From CAIWHR01 sp963811685 (GTDB lineage: Bacteria > Pseudomonadota > Gammaproteobacteria > Burkholderiales > Casimicrobiaceae), in the NCBI GenBank assembly GCA_963811685.1, contig CAWESK010000025.1, positions 53,483 to 117,482 of the forward strand: a stretch of DNA of 64,000 nucleotides. Direction: 5' to 3'. Made by a program: the position numbers and the translations under genes. Positions 29,431 through 38,407 of this stretch are shown piece by piece. The notes beneath the pieces were generated by a model. That model did no database searches. It had not been told where the DNA came from and saw only the letters and a program-made list of their open reading frames with translations. Position 1 is the stretch's first letter. Each line of letters begins with the position of its first letter.

Positions 29431-29788
29431 AACTGCGTGCCGCCCTCGCCGATGCGAAGCGAGGCTCCGCGCGCGCGTCGGGTGCACGCCGACCTGCCGC
29501 TCGTCTGGACGTTCGACGGACCGTTCGCCACCTGCCTCCTCGACATGGAGGACACGTTGCGGCGCGCGCTCGTGGAAGTCGGCGCCGTGGCGGGGATCAT
29601 CGTGATGATCGAGCTTTCGCTGCCGGCGCTGCGTTCGCGCGTCGAGGCGGGCGATGCGGTGCAGCCGGCGTGGGGCCGCTTCCTCGAATCGTTGACGCGA
29701 CGCTACGGCCTGCCCGCGGCGGCGCGCGTGCGGCATCACCGAAGACCCGGGGCCGCTTGCCACGTTGGTCGTTGCCTATCGGAGCTAA
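29427..29788 (+). CDS. Small protein of unknown function in the wall/kinase operon (two frameshifts)
   Basis: About 115 residues, starting by ATGA overlap with the PBP gene. After MKLRAALADAKR the frame shifts, giving LPLVWTFDGPFATCLLDMED and an amphipathic stretch VGAVAGIIVMIELSLPALRS. A second shift near 29735 restores an end of CGITEDPGPLATLVVAYRS. It does not match a family I know. Its position between the transpeptidase and FHA genes suggests a role in the same system. Confidence 0.5.
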
Positions 29789-29794
29789 GACGCC

Positions 29795-31255
29795 ATGTCG
29801 ATCAAGAGCTGGTTACTGCACAAGGTGCACGGTCTCACCACCCGCGTCGATCTGCCGCGCAACGCGGTGCTGCGCAGCCCCGTGCTGGGAACCACCGGCG
29901 AATCGCCGCCCGCCGTCGGCCGCTCGGCGCGCCGAAGCGCCGGCGTGCCGCACATACCGTCGGAGCCCGTCGTGCCGCATCTCGGTCCCTACGCGCCGCT
30001 GATCGCGGCGATTCGCGACGAGCTGCAAGGTTTCGTCGTCAGTCACCTGCGGCTGCACCTCGCGATCGCCGAGCGCGACCGCTACCTCCTCACGTCGATC
30101 GACGTGAAAGGGATCGGTCCCGCGGAAGACGATCTGCTGCGTCGCTTCATCCAGGAATTCAAGCCGGAGCAGATCAAGCACTATTTCGCGAAGGAAGTGA
30201 TCGGCGCTCTTCCCAATGCCGCGGCCATCGACCTGTCGCAATTCGCCGGGCTCAACGCGCGCGACGACGCCGATCGCGAAGACGACGACTACGGCGAGCT
30301 GCTGGCGGAATTGCGCAGCGGAAAGCCCGGCTCGAGCTTGCGTCCCTACGAGGTGAGCCTCGTCGGACGCTGGTCGGAAGCGGGGCCGGCTGCCGGCGCG
30401 TCGCAGCTTGCGGCGCCGGCGACGCCGCTCGCTGGACGGACGGTCGCCATCGAGATCGAGGACGCAAAAGGCGGCCGGCGCACCTACCTGCACTCGGTCG
30501 CAGCCGGGGCGCCGCTACGTGATCGGCAAGGGCGAGGGCTGCGATGTCGCGGTGGACGGCGTCTACGCGAGCCGCCGCCATTGCGAAATCTGGCTCGATC
30601 ATGGCGCGTGGTGGGTCACCGACGCCGGATCGACCAACGGCGTCCGCGTCGAGCGCGGCGGGAAGGTGCTCGGGCGCAGCATCTGCCCGCCCGGCTCGGC
30701 GGATCAGGCCGCGGTCCTCGAGGTGGTCAACGGCGCGCGCATCGTCCTCTCGGCGCGCGCGGACGGGAATGCCGCCGATTATCCGCGCGTGGGGATCGAC
30801 GGCGGACGCGATGCGGACGCGCTGTCCACGCCCATCGCCGCGGCCGGTGGGCGCGCTCGCGACACCGTCGACGCCGATCGTCGCGAAACAGGCGAACGCC
30901 AGCGAGTGGACGATCACGGCGCAGATGGTCTCCGGCGCCCGCACCGTCGAGCTTCCGGCCGACCGCGCTGCCGTTCGCCATCGGGCGCTCGCGCCGGCAG
31001 GCGCTGGTGATCGACTGGGCGCATGGCGGGGTATCGGGTCACCACCTCGACATCACCGCGATCGACGCGACGAGCGTAAGCGTCACCGTGCACGGCGACA
31101 ATGGCGTGGTCATCGACGGGACGTCGTACCCGCCCGGCTCCCGCGCGCGCTGGAACGCGGGCGAATCGATGGTGCTGGGTCGCGCGGTCGGCCGCGAGCC
31201 CGACTGCCGGCTCACGCTCGCGCATCGCCCGCCGCCCGCCACGAGCGTCCAATGA
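29795..31255 (+). CDS. FHA-domain protein with two FHA domains (frameshifts)
   Basis: Expected phosphopeptide-binding adaptor for the kinase encoded downstream. The N-terminal 220 residues are helical and of unknown fold (FVVSHLRLHLAIAERDRYLL, FKPEQIKHYFAKEVIGAL). A first FHA domain follows (YVIGKGEGCDVAVDGVYASR with RRHC, then GSTNGVRVE). A second FHA-like domain (FAIGRSRRQALVIDW, SGHHLDI, DNGVVIDG) ends the protein. Frames change near 30500, 30850 and 30955. FhaA of actinobacteria likewise has an N-terminal domain before its FHA domain, but the N-terminal sequences do not obviously match. It overlaps the phosphatase gene by ATGA. Confidence 0.8.
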   Translation: MSIKSWLLHKVHGLTTRVDLPRNAVLRSPVLGTTGESPPAVGRSARRSAGVPHIPSEPVVPHLGPYAPLIAAIRDELQGFVVSHLRLHLAIAERDRYLLTSIDVKGIGPAEDDLLRRFIQEFKPEQIKHYFAKEVIGALPNAAAIDLSQFAGLNARDDADREDDDYGELLAELRSGKPGSSLRPYEVSLVGRWSEAGPAAGASQLAAPATPLAGRTVAIEIEDAKGGRRTYLHSVAAGAPLRDRQGRGLRCRGGRRLREPPPLRNLARSWRVVGHRRRIDQRRPRRARREGARAQHLPARLGGSGRGPRGGQRRAHRPLGARGRECRRLSARGDRRRTRCGRAVHAHRRGRWARSRHRRRRSSRNRRTPASGRSRRRWSPAPAPSSFRPTALPFAIGRSRRQALVIDWAHGGVSGHHLDITAIDATSVSVTVHGDNGVVIDGTSYPPGSRARWNAGESMVLGRAVGREPDCRLTLAHRPPPATSVQ

Positions 31256-32214
31256 GCGCTGCGATGCCGCCCAAAGACGATTTCCCGCTCGGCGGAATCT
31301 GCGCGAAGCGACGCATCGCCGGGATCATGAGAGCGTCGCGAGTTCCCGCGCGCCGGCGCCGCCGCGCGATCACGTGCCGCGCGCGCCGTCGATCAGTCGC
31401 CGCAACGTCGTGCGCACGACGCCCTGGGTGCGTCTCGAGCTCGCCGTGGCGAGCGCGCGCGGGACGAAGCGCGACATCAACGAGGATTCGCACAGCGCGC
31501 TCGACGGATCGACGCCGCTGTTCGTCGTCGCCGATGGCGTGGGCGGTGGCGCCATGGCGGCGCAGGCAAGCCGTGAGCTCGTGTCGCACCTTCATGCGAC
31601 GCTCGACCATCGGCGGCTCGATGCGCGGTCGATTCGCAACGCCCTCCTCCGCGCGGATCGCGACGTCGGCCGCAGCATCGCGAGCCGAACCGCGGCCTCC
31701 GGGGCCGCGACCGTCGCACTGTGCGCGGGCACCGGAGTTCTGCTCTCTCGCTGGTGGATCGCATGGGTCGGCGACTGCCGCGTCTATCGCGTGGGAACGC
31801 GCCGCGACAAGCCCGCCCAGCAGTTGACCGTCGACGATACGTATCGGCACCTCCACGAAGCGCCTCCGCCAGGCGGCTCGCGCGACGATCCCGCGCGGAT
31901 GGTCGGCAATGGGGCGGTGTCGATGCCGAACGTCCGCAGCGTCGCGCTCGGCGGGAGCGAAATGCTGGTCATCTGCAGCGACGGCGTCCACAAGCACGTG
32001 GCGCCGGTGGAATTGGCCGACGTGCTCCACGGCAGCGCATCGCTGGCTCGCCGCTGCGGCCGGCTCCTTGCGCTCGCCCGCGCGCGCGGCAGCGGCGACG
32101 ATGCGACGGTGCTCGTCGTGCGGCGCGAACCGCGACGCCCCTGCCGTCGCCTCGCTGGTCGTGGGCGGCGTTCTCCTGACGGCCATCGTCGCAACTCTCC
32201 TGCTGATTCCATGA
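31252..32214 (+). CDS. PP2C-family phosphatase with C-terminal membrane helix (two frameshifts)
   Basis: Expected to dephosphorylate targets of the adjacent kinase. Motifs are ASARGTKRDINEDS, VVADGVGGGAMAAQ, AWVGDCRVYR, VICSDGVHKH and GSGDDATVLVV. The N-terminal 26 residues are in a different frame, joined near 31330. The C-terminal anchor ASLVVGGVLLTAIVATLLLI is reached after a shift near 32140. A single C-terminal helix is also found in actinobacterial PstP, though that one has an extracellular domain after it, whereas this protein ends in the membrane. The stop overlaps the kinase start as ATGA. Confidence 0.85.
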
Positions 32215-35200
32215 CGCCCGAGCAGATCGACCGCGTATTCGGAAACGGCCGCCTGAAGATGGTGACGGGCGAGCACGTCGAGGTGTTCCGCGAAGCCGTC
32301 GCCACCGGCGAGCGGCGCCGCTACACGAAGCGCTTCCTCAACACGAGCGAGGCGGATTTCGGACAGTGGACCGAGAGGGAGTGGCGGATCCTGGCGCGTC
32401 TCATCGGACACGGGATCGCCTGCGTGCCCGAGGTCGTGCAATTCGACCGCGGACGCCACAGCGGCACGCAGATCGTGCAGACCTACGACGCCGGCGTGAC
32501 CGTCGATCAGTGGGCGACCCTGCTGCCGGTCGCGCGCGACGGCCGCGTTTATCGGCACGTGTTCGAGGACTGCGCGCACTGGTGGGCGCTCGCCCATCAC
32601 TGCCTGCTCGCGCTCGACGCGATCCATCCGCTGGAGCTCGTGCACCTCGACATCAAGGGCGACAACGTGTGCATTCCGTATGCGCCCGCCGATTTCGACC
32701 CGGACTCGTCGAACCTGCGAGTGCAGCCGATGTTCGCGCAGCTCGCGCTGATCGACTTCGCCTTTGCGCTGATTTCGCGCGAGAGCCTCACCACGCCGCT
32801 GCCCATCGGCTGGCAGAAGGATTACGACTACCAGTCGCCGCGGCTGCTGGCGGCGCTCGAAGCGGGCAGGAACGGCGACCTGCAACGCACGCGCGAGCTC
32901 GACTGGCGCTGCGACATGTACAGCCTCGCCGCGATGCTGCAGCGGTATCTGCCGGACACTCGCGAGTGGACGCGGACGGGAGACTGGACCCGCGAGCATC
33001 GCGACGGCGCAATGGCGCTGCTCGCAAGCCTGCGCGACTTCCACGACAACGAGCTTCCGGCGCAGCGGCCGCACGCGAACCTCATCGAGGCGACGGGCGC
33101 GAGGCTGCGCGAGCGCGAGATGGCGCTCTCGCTCGCGCGCGGATGGACGCTCGCGCGCGACGTGCGCGTCGCGCCGGCAGCGACGTCGCTGCTGACTCCC
33201 GTGACGTGCATCGCGCCGGTGACGCGTCTTGCCACGCCCATCAAGGCTCTGCGCTCCGGACGCGTCACCGCGATAACGGTGGCGCCGCCTGCTCCACCCA
33301 GACCACCCGTTCCGGCACCGCCGCGCCGCCGTGCGCTGGCGCCGGTCGCCACATTGGCAGTGGCCGCCGCCTTCGCCGCGGCCGCGGCACTCTGGTATGC
33401 CCGCGCCCCGCTCGCCGACCTGATTGCCGGCATTCACGCGCCGACCGGAGCTCTGCGCGCCGCTGCCGACGACGTCGCGCCACCCCTTCTTCCGCGTGCC
33501 GAAGAGCCCCCGCAGAACCTCGGCGATGTCTCCACGTCGGAGGCGACTCGCCTCCCCGCGCAGCGCAGCCCTGCCGCTGCCGCACCGGTGCCCGCGTCCC
33601 CCGTGGAACCGCGCGGTGCTGGCGAGGCCGCGGAAGTCGCTCGCGGTGCCGCCTCGCCGTCGTCGACACATGCCGCGCCCGTTGCGCCACCCGCACTGTC
33701 GACGCAGTCCGTAGCTCGTGCGCCCGCAGCTTCGAGCGCGCAGGTGCGAGCCGCAGCGCCGGCGGTCATCCCGGAATCGGAGTCGAGGCGAATGGTTGCC
33801 GCTGCGCCACCGGTATTGCCTGCGCCGCCACCTGCAGCGCAAGCGGGCGATGCGGCGGTCGAGAATCGCAGCGCCTCCCCACCGGCGATCTCGCGGAAAG
33901 ACACGGAGACGACCCGAACCGCCGAAAAGCGCGCTGCGTCACCCGACCGCCGGACGCACGCCTCGTGGGCGGCGCTGGAACCTCCGGCCTGGCTGCGCAG
34001 CGGCAAGCCTCCGGATCCGCCGGGCGTGGGATCGGCGGCGGTTCGCAGCACGCCGGCTTCGGCGACCACGACGGCACAGCCGAAATCCGCCGCGACGACG
34101 AATGGCCGGCGTCCGCCGGCTTCATGGGCAAGCCTCGAGCCGCCCTCCTGGCTGCGCACGGGAAATCCGCCGCCGGTGCCCGGCGTCAATGCGCAGGAGC
34201 CGGAAGCGACACCGCTCGCGCAGGCATCGGCGCCGGCGCGCAAGCGACGACGGAACCGTTGCAATCCATCTCGACGGCAGCGAATGCGCCGTCGCGGGAG
34301 TCGACGCCGGCGGCCAGTGCGGTCCGTCGAGCGCCCGCGACCGCCGTGCCGCGAGCGCCTCTTCCGGGCGACGCGAATACCGCCGCGCCTATCGAAGATC
34401 GCAACCCGGCCGCGACGATTGCGTCGGCGCCATCGGTCGGCGCCGCGATCGCCAACCTGAGCAGGCCGGTCGCTCAGGTAGCTCCCCTCGATGTGCCCGC
34501 CGTCGATGATTTCCGGGCGCAAGGGCGGCGAATCCTGAATGAGCACGTCCCGCGTCTCGCGCGCCTCGCCGAACCGGACGTCGCGCGCGTGCTGCGCACA
34601 GCAGCCGGTGCAAGCCTGGCGGATCAGGATCGCTCGGTGGCGGGCGTCGCACGCGTCGCGTGGCGGCGCGACGACTCGTATCTCCTCACCCGCCCAACGG
34701 CGCCGACCGAAGCGCGGCGTCTCAGCGAGCGCGCCCGCACCGCGCGCGCGCTGCGGCGCCTCGACGAGGCGCTGGACCTCCAGCTGCAGGCATTCGGCGC
34801 GAACCCGCGCGACGCCGAGATTGCCGCCGAGCTCGCCTCGCTCTACCTCGAGCTCTCGCCGCCGGAGCCCGAGCGGGCGCGCGAGCTGGCGCTCTTCGCG
34901 CTCGCCACGCGGGGCGCCTATCTTCCGTCCGCATGGACGGGTGGCTGGAATGCGCTGGCGGCGGCAAACGCGATCGGAGGCCGCACCGCCGACGCCCGGA
35001 ATGCCCTGTTCGTCACGCTCGCCGTCAGCGAAGACGCCGAGCATGCGTGCGCGTCCGCGTTGCATGCGTACGCGAATTACGGTGACCGCATGCGCGCTCC
35101 CGTGGAAGCGATGCTCTATCGCGCCCATACGCAGGGCCGCGACCAGCTGTTCCCCGCGTGCGCGTGGCCACCGCCGCCGCCGCCGCAAATGATCGGTCGC

Positions 35201-35215
35201 GCAGGCTCGCAATGA
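32211..35215 (+). CDS. Transmembrane Ser/Thr kinase with long linker and TPR-like C-terminus (one frameshift)
   Basis: About 1000 residues. The N-terminal kinase domain has HLDIKGDNV with catalytic D147. The metal-binding DFG is replaced by DFA (D182 in LIDFAFAL). No clear glycine loop was seen, so activity is uncertain. One membrane helix lies at about 375-396. An Ala/Pro-rich linker contains two near-identical units beginning ASWAALEPPAWLRSG (about 585) and ASWASLEPPSWLRTG (about 638). After a shift near 34240, the extracytoplasmic C-terminus is helical and TPR-like (ARRLSERARTARALRRLDEA). It ends the six-gene operon and converges on a TonB-like gene. Confidence 0.82.
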
Positions 35216-35239
35216 ACACGGAGCGCACCGTCGCGGGCC

Positions 35240-35992
35240 TCATTTGCGGCAATGCGAATCCGGGTATCGAGCTTCCCCGGCATTCATGCAGAAATTGAAC
35301 GGCAGAACAACGCATGCGGTCTTGTCATCACTTTGGCTCATGTCGGGCCTGGAAAACCTGGCGTACCTCAACGCTTCCAGCGCGGCCTCGCCGAACAACG
35401 CATTGGGCACCGAGGAAATGATCGCCTTGCTGGCGATGTCGCCCTCGCTGTCCACTTCGACGATGATCTCGGCGAACCCTTCGATACCGGCTTGTCGGGG
35501 TTCGTAGGGATATCGCGCTCCGTGCGGGCTCACGAGGTGCAGGCCGCGCAGCGACGTCCCGGCCGAATCGACTTTCTCGACGGCCGGCGAGGAAACGGAA
35601 ACAGATGGCGCGCCCGCCTTGAGCTCGAACGTGATGCCGAATACCGCCGGGCTTTCCGTTGTCTTGCAGCCTTTCCTTTCCAGCGCCGGGCGAAATCGCC
35701 AATAGGGCAATACGTCGGAGATCGCCTGAACGAACGCCTCTCTTCCCTCTGTCGGAAGGAACACGGGGGACCTGAAATTGCCGTCCGCGGTCACCCTGCC
35801 CTCGACCCGGATTTGAACCGGCAGCATCTGGAGGGAAGCGCCTTTCGGAAACGCCGGAGCGACGACGAGCAAGGGGCGCGGCCATATGTCGTTTTCCGTG
35901 ACCGCCACCGGCTCCTGGCAAAACACGCCGGACGAGCTCAGGGATAGCGCGAACGCCAGCAGCGCCGCGACCGTCGTTGGGCATGAGTTCAT
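35240..35992 (-). CDS. Periplasmic protein with two TonB C-terminal-like domains
   Basis: A 250-residue secreted protein starting at the ATG 35992, which follows GGAGGAATTCC. It has a signal peptide (LLAFALSLSSSGVFC) and no anchor helix. The second domain (YPYEPRQAGIEGFAEIIVEV, then FGEAALEALRYARFSRP) has the TonB C-terminal pattern. A similar but weaker pattern (VQIRVEGRVTADGNFRSPVF, then LPYWRFRPAL) occurs in the first half, suggesting an internal duplication. Without an anchor it would not transduce energy as TonB does. It is divergent from the NrfJ-like gene. Confidence 0.7.
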   Translation of the reverse strand: MNSCPTTVAALLAFALSLSSSGVFCQEPVAVTENDIWPRPLLVVAPAFPKGASLQMLPVQIRVEGRVTADGNFRSPVFLPTEGREAFVQAISDVLPYWRFRPALERKGCKTTESPAVFGITFELKAGAPSVSVSSPAVEKVDSAGTSLRGLHLVSPHGARYPYEPRQAGIEGFAEIIVEVDSEGDIASKAIISSVPNALFGEAALEALRYARFSRPDMSQSDDKTACVVLPFNFCMNAGEARYPDSHCRK

Positions 35993-36036
35993 GGAATTCC
36001 TCCGCTGGCTCACGGGGGCTCTAATCCCTGCAGGAT

Positions 36037-36050
36037 TCGATCTACGTCAA
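36037..36050. promoter_or_regulatory. FNR-like palindrome (one mismatch) in divergent promoter
   Basis: Read on the minus strand as TTGAC-GTAG-ATCGA, one base from the FNR/CRP-type pattern TTGAY-N4-RTCAA. It lies between the divergent TonB-like (35992) and NrfJ-like (36138) starts. Better copies of the motif occur at 38161, 45784, 45865 and 49332. Confidence 0.4.
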
Positions 36051-36137
36051 AGCCGCCCGGGCATTCTGTGCGAAAGTTGCGCCGGTCCACGATCCGACAC
36101 GGATGATACGACTCTTGGCCCTCTGGAGAACACGAAA

Positions 36138-36842
36138 ATGAAGAGACTGCTGCTGCCTGCCGTTCTTGCAACTCTGTTTGTCGGCGCGGTCGCAGCGCAG
36201 CCGATTCCGCCTGCCGGGCAGGACACCTCGCTCAAAGGAGAGGTGCTCGAGGTCCAGGACGTGGATTCGTACACGTATCTGCGTCTGCGCACCAAGGACG
36301 GCGAGACGTGGGCTGCGGTCAACAAATCCCCCGTCAGGAAGGGCGCCCAGGTGACGATCGAGGAGCCGATGGTGATGAGCGACTTCACGAGCAAGGCGCT
36401 CAACAGGACGTTCCCCACCATCGTCTTCGGCACGCTCGGCGGAGCCGCCGCCGGTTCCGCGATGGGCGATCCGGGCCACGTTCACGGCGACCGGTCCGCA
36501 GCGGCGGACGTCGAGACGATCAAGGTTGCAAGGGCGGAAGGCCCGGACGCGAGGAGCGTCGCGGAAATCGTCGGCAAGAGCGCCGAGCTCAAGGACAAGC
36601 CGGTCACGGTTCGTGGCAAGGTCGTCAAGGTCGCCGCGAACATCCTGGAGATGAACTGGGTTCACTTGCGCGACGGCACGGGCTCGGCGAAGGACGGCAC
36701 CGACGACATCCTGGTCACGACCAAGGACGAGCCCCAGGTCGGCGACATCGTCGTCGCCAAGGGCACCGTGCGCACCAACGTGGATTTCGGCGCGGGCTAT
36801 GCGTACAAGGTGCTGGTCGACAGCGCAACCGTGACGAAGTAG
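36138..36842 (+). CDS. Periplasmic NrfJ-like protein with two OB-fold-like domains
   Basis: A 234-residue protein with a signal peptide (MKRLLLPAVLATLFVGAVAA). The first domain (GEVLEVQDVDSYTYLRLRTK, then WAAVNKSPVRKGAQV) resembles NrfJ, an accessory protein linked to cytochrome c nitrite reductase. A His-containing linker (GDPGHVHGD) leads to a second OB-like domain (KPVTVRGKVVKVAANIL, WVHLRDGTG). GAGAACACGAAA before the ATG is a weak ribosome site. It borders the cytochrome island and may act in heme or metal handling in the periplasm. This is an inference from resemblance and position. Confidence 0.7.
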   Translation: MKRLLLPAVLATLFVGAVAAQPIPPAGQDTSLKGEVLEVQDVDSYTYLRLRTKDGETWAAVNKSPVRKGAQVTIEEPMVMSDFTSKALNRTFPTIVFGTLGGAAAGSAMGDPGHVHGDRSAAADVETIKVARAEGPDARSVAEIVGKSAELKDKPVTVRGKVVKVAANILEMNWVHLRDGTGSAKDGTDDILVTTKDEPQVGDIVVAKGTVRTNVDFGAGYAYKVLVDSATVTK

Positions 36843-36930
36843 TCCGTTCGCGGCTGAGCTCCGGGGCCGCTCAGTTACCCCTTCATTCGCGCAGGCGATT
36901 TCGCTACGCCCGCCGGCACCCCAAAGAAAA

Positions 36931-36953
36931 GGGGCTCGCATGACGCGAGCCCC
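36931..36953 (-). terminator. Rho-independent terminator (distal copy)
   Basis: Nine-base arms GGGGCTCGC and GCGAGCCCC, five-base loop, then TTTTCTTT on the minus strand. It follows the remnant cytochrome tail at 36974. Confidence 0.8.
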
Positions 36954-36973
36954 GTGCTAACGCAGGTTGCCTG

Positions 36974-37107
36974 TTATTTGAGGTGGCACTGCGTGCAGAT
37001 GTATCCGATCGGTCACTTGGGGAAAAAAGGGCCGGCATTGCGCCGGCCCGGTATTGCTTATTGTTATTCGGATTACTTGAGGTGGCACTGCGTGCAGATG
37101 TATCCAC
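36974..37107 (-). repeat. Tandem duplication of cytochrome gene tail and terminator
   Basis: The last codons of the tetraheme gene (encoding GYICTQCHLK and stop) occur twice, with the shared stretch beginning at 36982 and 37081, about 99 bases apart. Each copy is followed on the minus strand by its own strong hairpin terminator. The 36974 copy has no upstream coding frame, so it is a remnant of a duplicated gene or a local slippage product. Confidence 0.75.
37029..37049 (-). terminator. Rho-independent terminator of the tetraheme cytochrome gene
   Basis: Eight-base arms GGGCCGGC and GCCGGCCC, five-base loop, then TTTTTT on the minus strand. It lies 24 bases past the cytochrome stop. Confidence 0.85.
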
Positions 37108-37938
37108 CCGGGGCGCGGTTCGCGCCGGAGAGCAGGCCGGTCAGGAGCAGGACGTCCTTGGTGCGGGCACCGTTGTGCACGTCATGGCAGGACGAGCATT
37201 CCATCCCCGACTTGCCCGGGATCACGCCCGCGATCATGTTGCCGGCGCCGTCGTCGTTGTACAGCTTGATCTTGTTGGTCGCCATCGGGTCAGCCACCCA
37301 TTCCGTCGGCTCGATCTGCGCGCCGTTCTTGGTGAAGTTGTAGGTGTTCGACGCGCCGTTGATCGGATACGGCATCGCGACCGGGTGGGTCTTGTTCATG
37401 CTCGTGCCCTTGCGCGACTTCATGGCCCGTGTCCAGCGATCCGGGGGCGGCAACGTACTTGCTGCCGCTCGTCGATGGCGCGGTTGAACCACATGCCGTC
37501 GGTGCTGGAGAGCAGACCGTCGTGGCAGGACAGGCACTTGGTCGTCGGGCCCTTGTACGTGTCGCCCTTGAACGTCGCGTACGTGGTGCCGGCGGTCGTC
37601 GCGGGGTCGTCCCACTTGTACGTGATCGCTTGCAGCGTGTGGTTCCACAGCAGGTTCGTCGACTTCGCCTGGTGCGGCGTATGGCACTTCGTGCACTGGC
37701 CGATCGTGACCTTGGTCGTGCCTTGCTTGCCCGTGACCGGGTCCATGTACGCGGTGCCGGTGTTGTACGTCGTCTGCGCACCCTTGCTGTCGAGCCAGAG
37801 CAGCAGCGTCGTGCCGTTTGTCGCGCTCCAGTCGTGCGGCGTGCCGGTGATGCCGGCGCCCGGCGTGTACGCCATCGCCGCCGCCGAGGCTGCGAGAAGC
37901 GCTGCGCCCACTACGATTTTCCATGCCTTCATTTTCAT
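37073..37938 (-). CDS. Periplasmic tetraheme cytochrome c (frameshifts)
   Basis: Exported cytochrome with a signal peptide (MKMKAWKIVVGAALLAASAA) followed by YTPGAGITGTPHDWS. Four heme sites are visible: CTKCH, CLSCH, CSSCH and the terminal CTQCH. GAGG precedes the ATG at 37938. The middle (about 37380-37500) needs two or three frame changes. The rest aligns closely with the intact gene at 51701-52546, for example the shared KCLSCHDGLLSSTDGMWF, so the pair are recent paralogues. It has a sigma-54 promoter match upstream. A role as periplasmic electron carrier for the neighbouring conduit is inferred. Confidence 0.88.
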
Positions 37939-38013
37939 TCCTCGTTCGCTGGGTTTTCGATCTGGGAAGACATCCAACACTTCCTTGTGGAAAGCATCGT
38001 GTCGCCAGATATA

Positions 38014-38030
38014 GAGCAGCGAGCGTGCCA
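38014..38030 (-). promoter_or_regulatory. Sigma-54 promoter match for the tetraheme cytochrome gene
   Basis: Minus strand TGGCACGCTCGCTGCTC contains the GG-N10-GC core with a perfect TGGCAC -24 element. It is about 75 bases before the ATG at 37938. A sigma-54 activator is encoded nearby (45908-47279), and the paralogue at 52546 has a similar element. Confidence 0.65.
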
Positions 38031-38064
38031 TGCGGAATTCACGGGTTTGATGCAGATCATTGAA

Positions 38065-38082
38065 TCGGGACGGATTTCCCGA
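38065..38082. promoter_or_regulatory. Inverted repeat TCGGGA-N6-TCCCGA, possible activator site
   Basis: Perfect six-base arms about 35-50 bases upstream of the -24 element. A second repeat, TTCCCA-GCGA-TGGGAA, lies at 38191-38206. Either could be an enhancer site for the response regulator. This is inference from position and symmetry only. Confidence 0.4.
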
Positions 38083-38160
38083 CCCCTTGCACATCAATGG
38101 GTTGTAACGGCATTTGTGCCATCGTCGGCGGAGGCGCGCGCTTGCGACGCACCGGACGCC

Positions 38161-38174
38161 TTGACGCACGTCAA
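38161..38174. promoter_or_regulatory. FNR-like palindrome TTGACGCACGTCAA
   Basis: Symmetric TTGAC-GCAC-GTCAA, about 220 bases before the tetraheme start. The same GCAC core occurs at 45784 and 49332. It is probably a site for an FNR/CRP-family redox regulator. Confidence 0.55.
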
Positions 38175-38407
38175 TACTGCGAACGCGCCATTCCCAGCGA
38201 TGGGAAATACGCCATTCCCGTTTCCCGTTTTCGAGAATCGCTACAAAGGCGTCGGACGCTCACATCGCTGCCGAAGGCGCAGGCGAATCCGTGGGCGTGT
38301 CCGCGCGGCGCGGGCCGATTTCGACAGGGGCGACCGGATTGCCTGTGATGCCCGCCAACGCGCGCAGGCGCGCACGCAAGCCACGGGCGCGGGATGAAGC
38401 GCCGACG

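Noticed and set aside
31212..33842. 876-residue open frame on the minus strand
   Set aside because: It is antisense to the PP2C and kinase genes, with low-complexity Arg-rich translation; the plus-strand motifs are decisive.
36904..37107. Short frame with repeated SDTSARSATS
   Set aside because: It is an out-of-frame reading of the duplicated cytochrome tail and terminators, not a gene.
38187..38215. Pair of CGCCATTCCC direct repeats as an iteron or integration site
   Set aside because: There are only two copies, in a promoter region with other palindromes; a regulator site is simpler and no integrase or replication gene is near.
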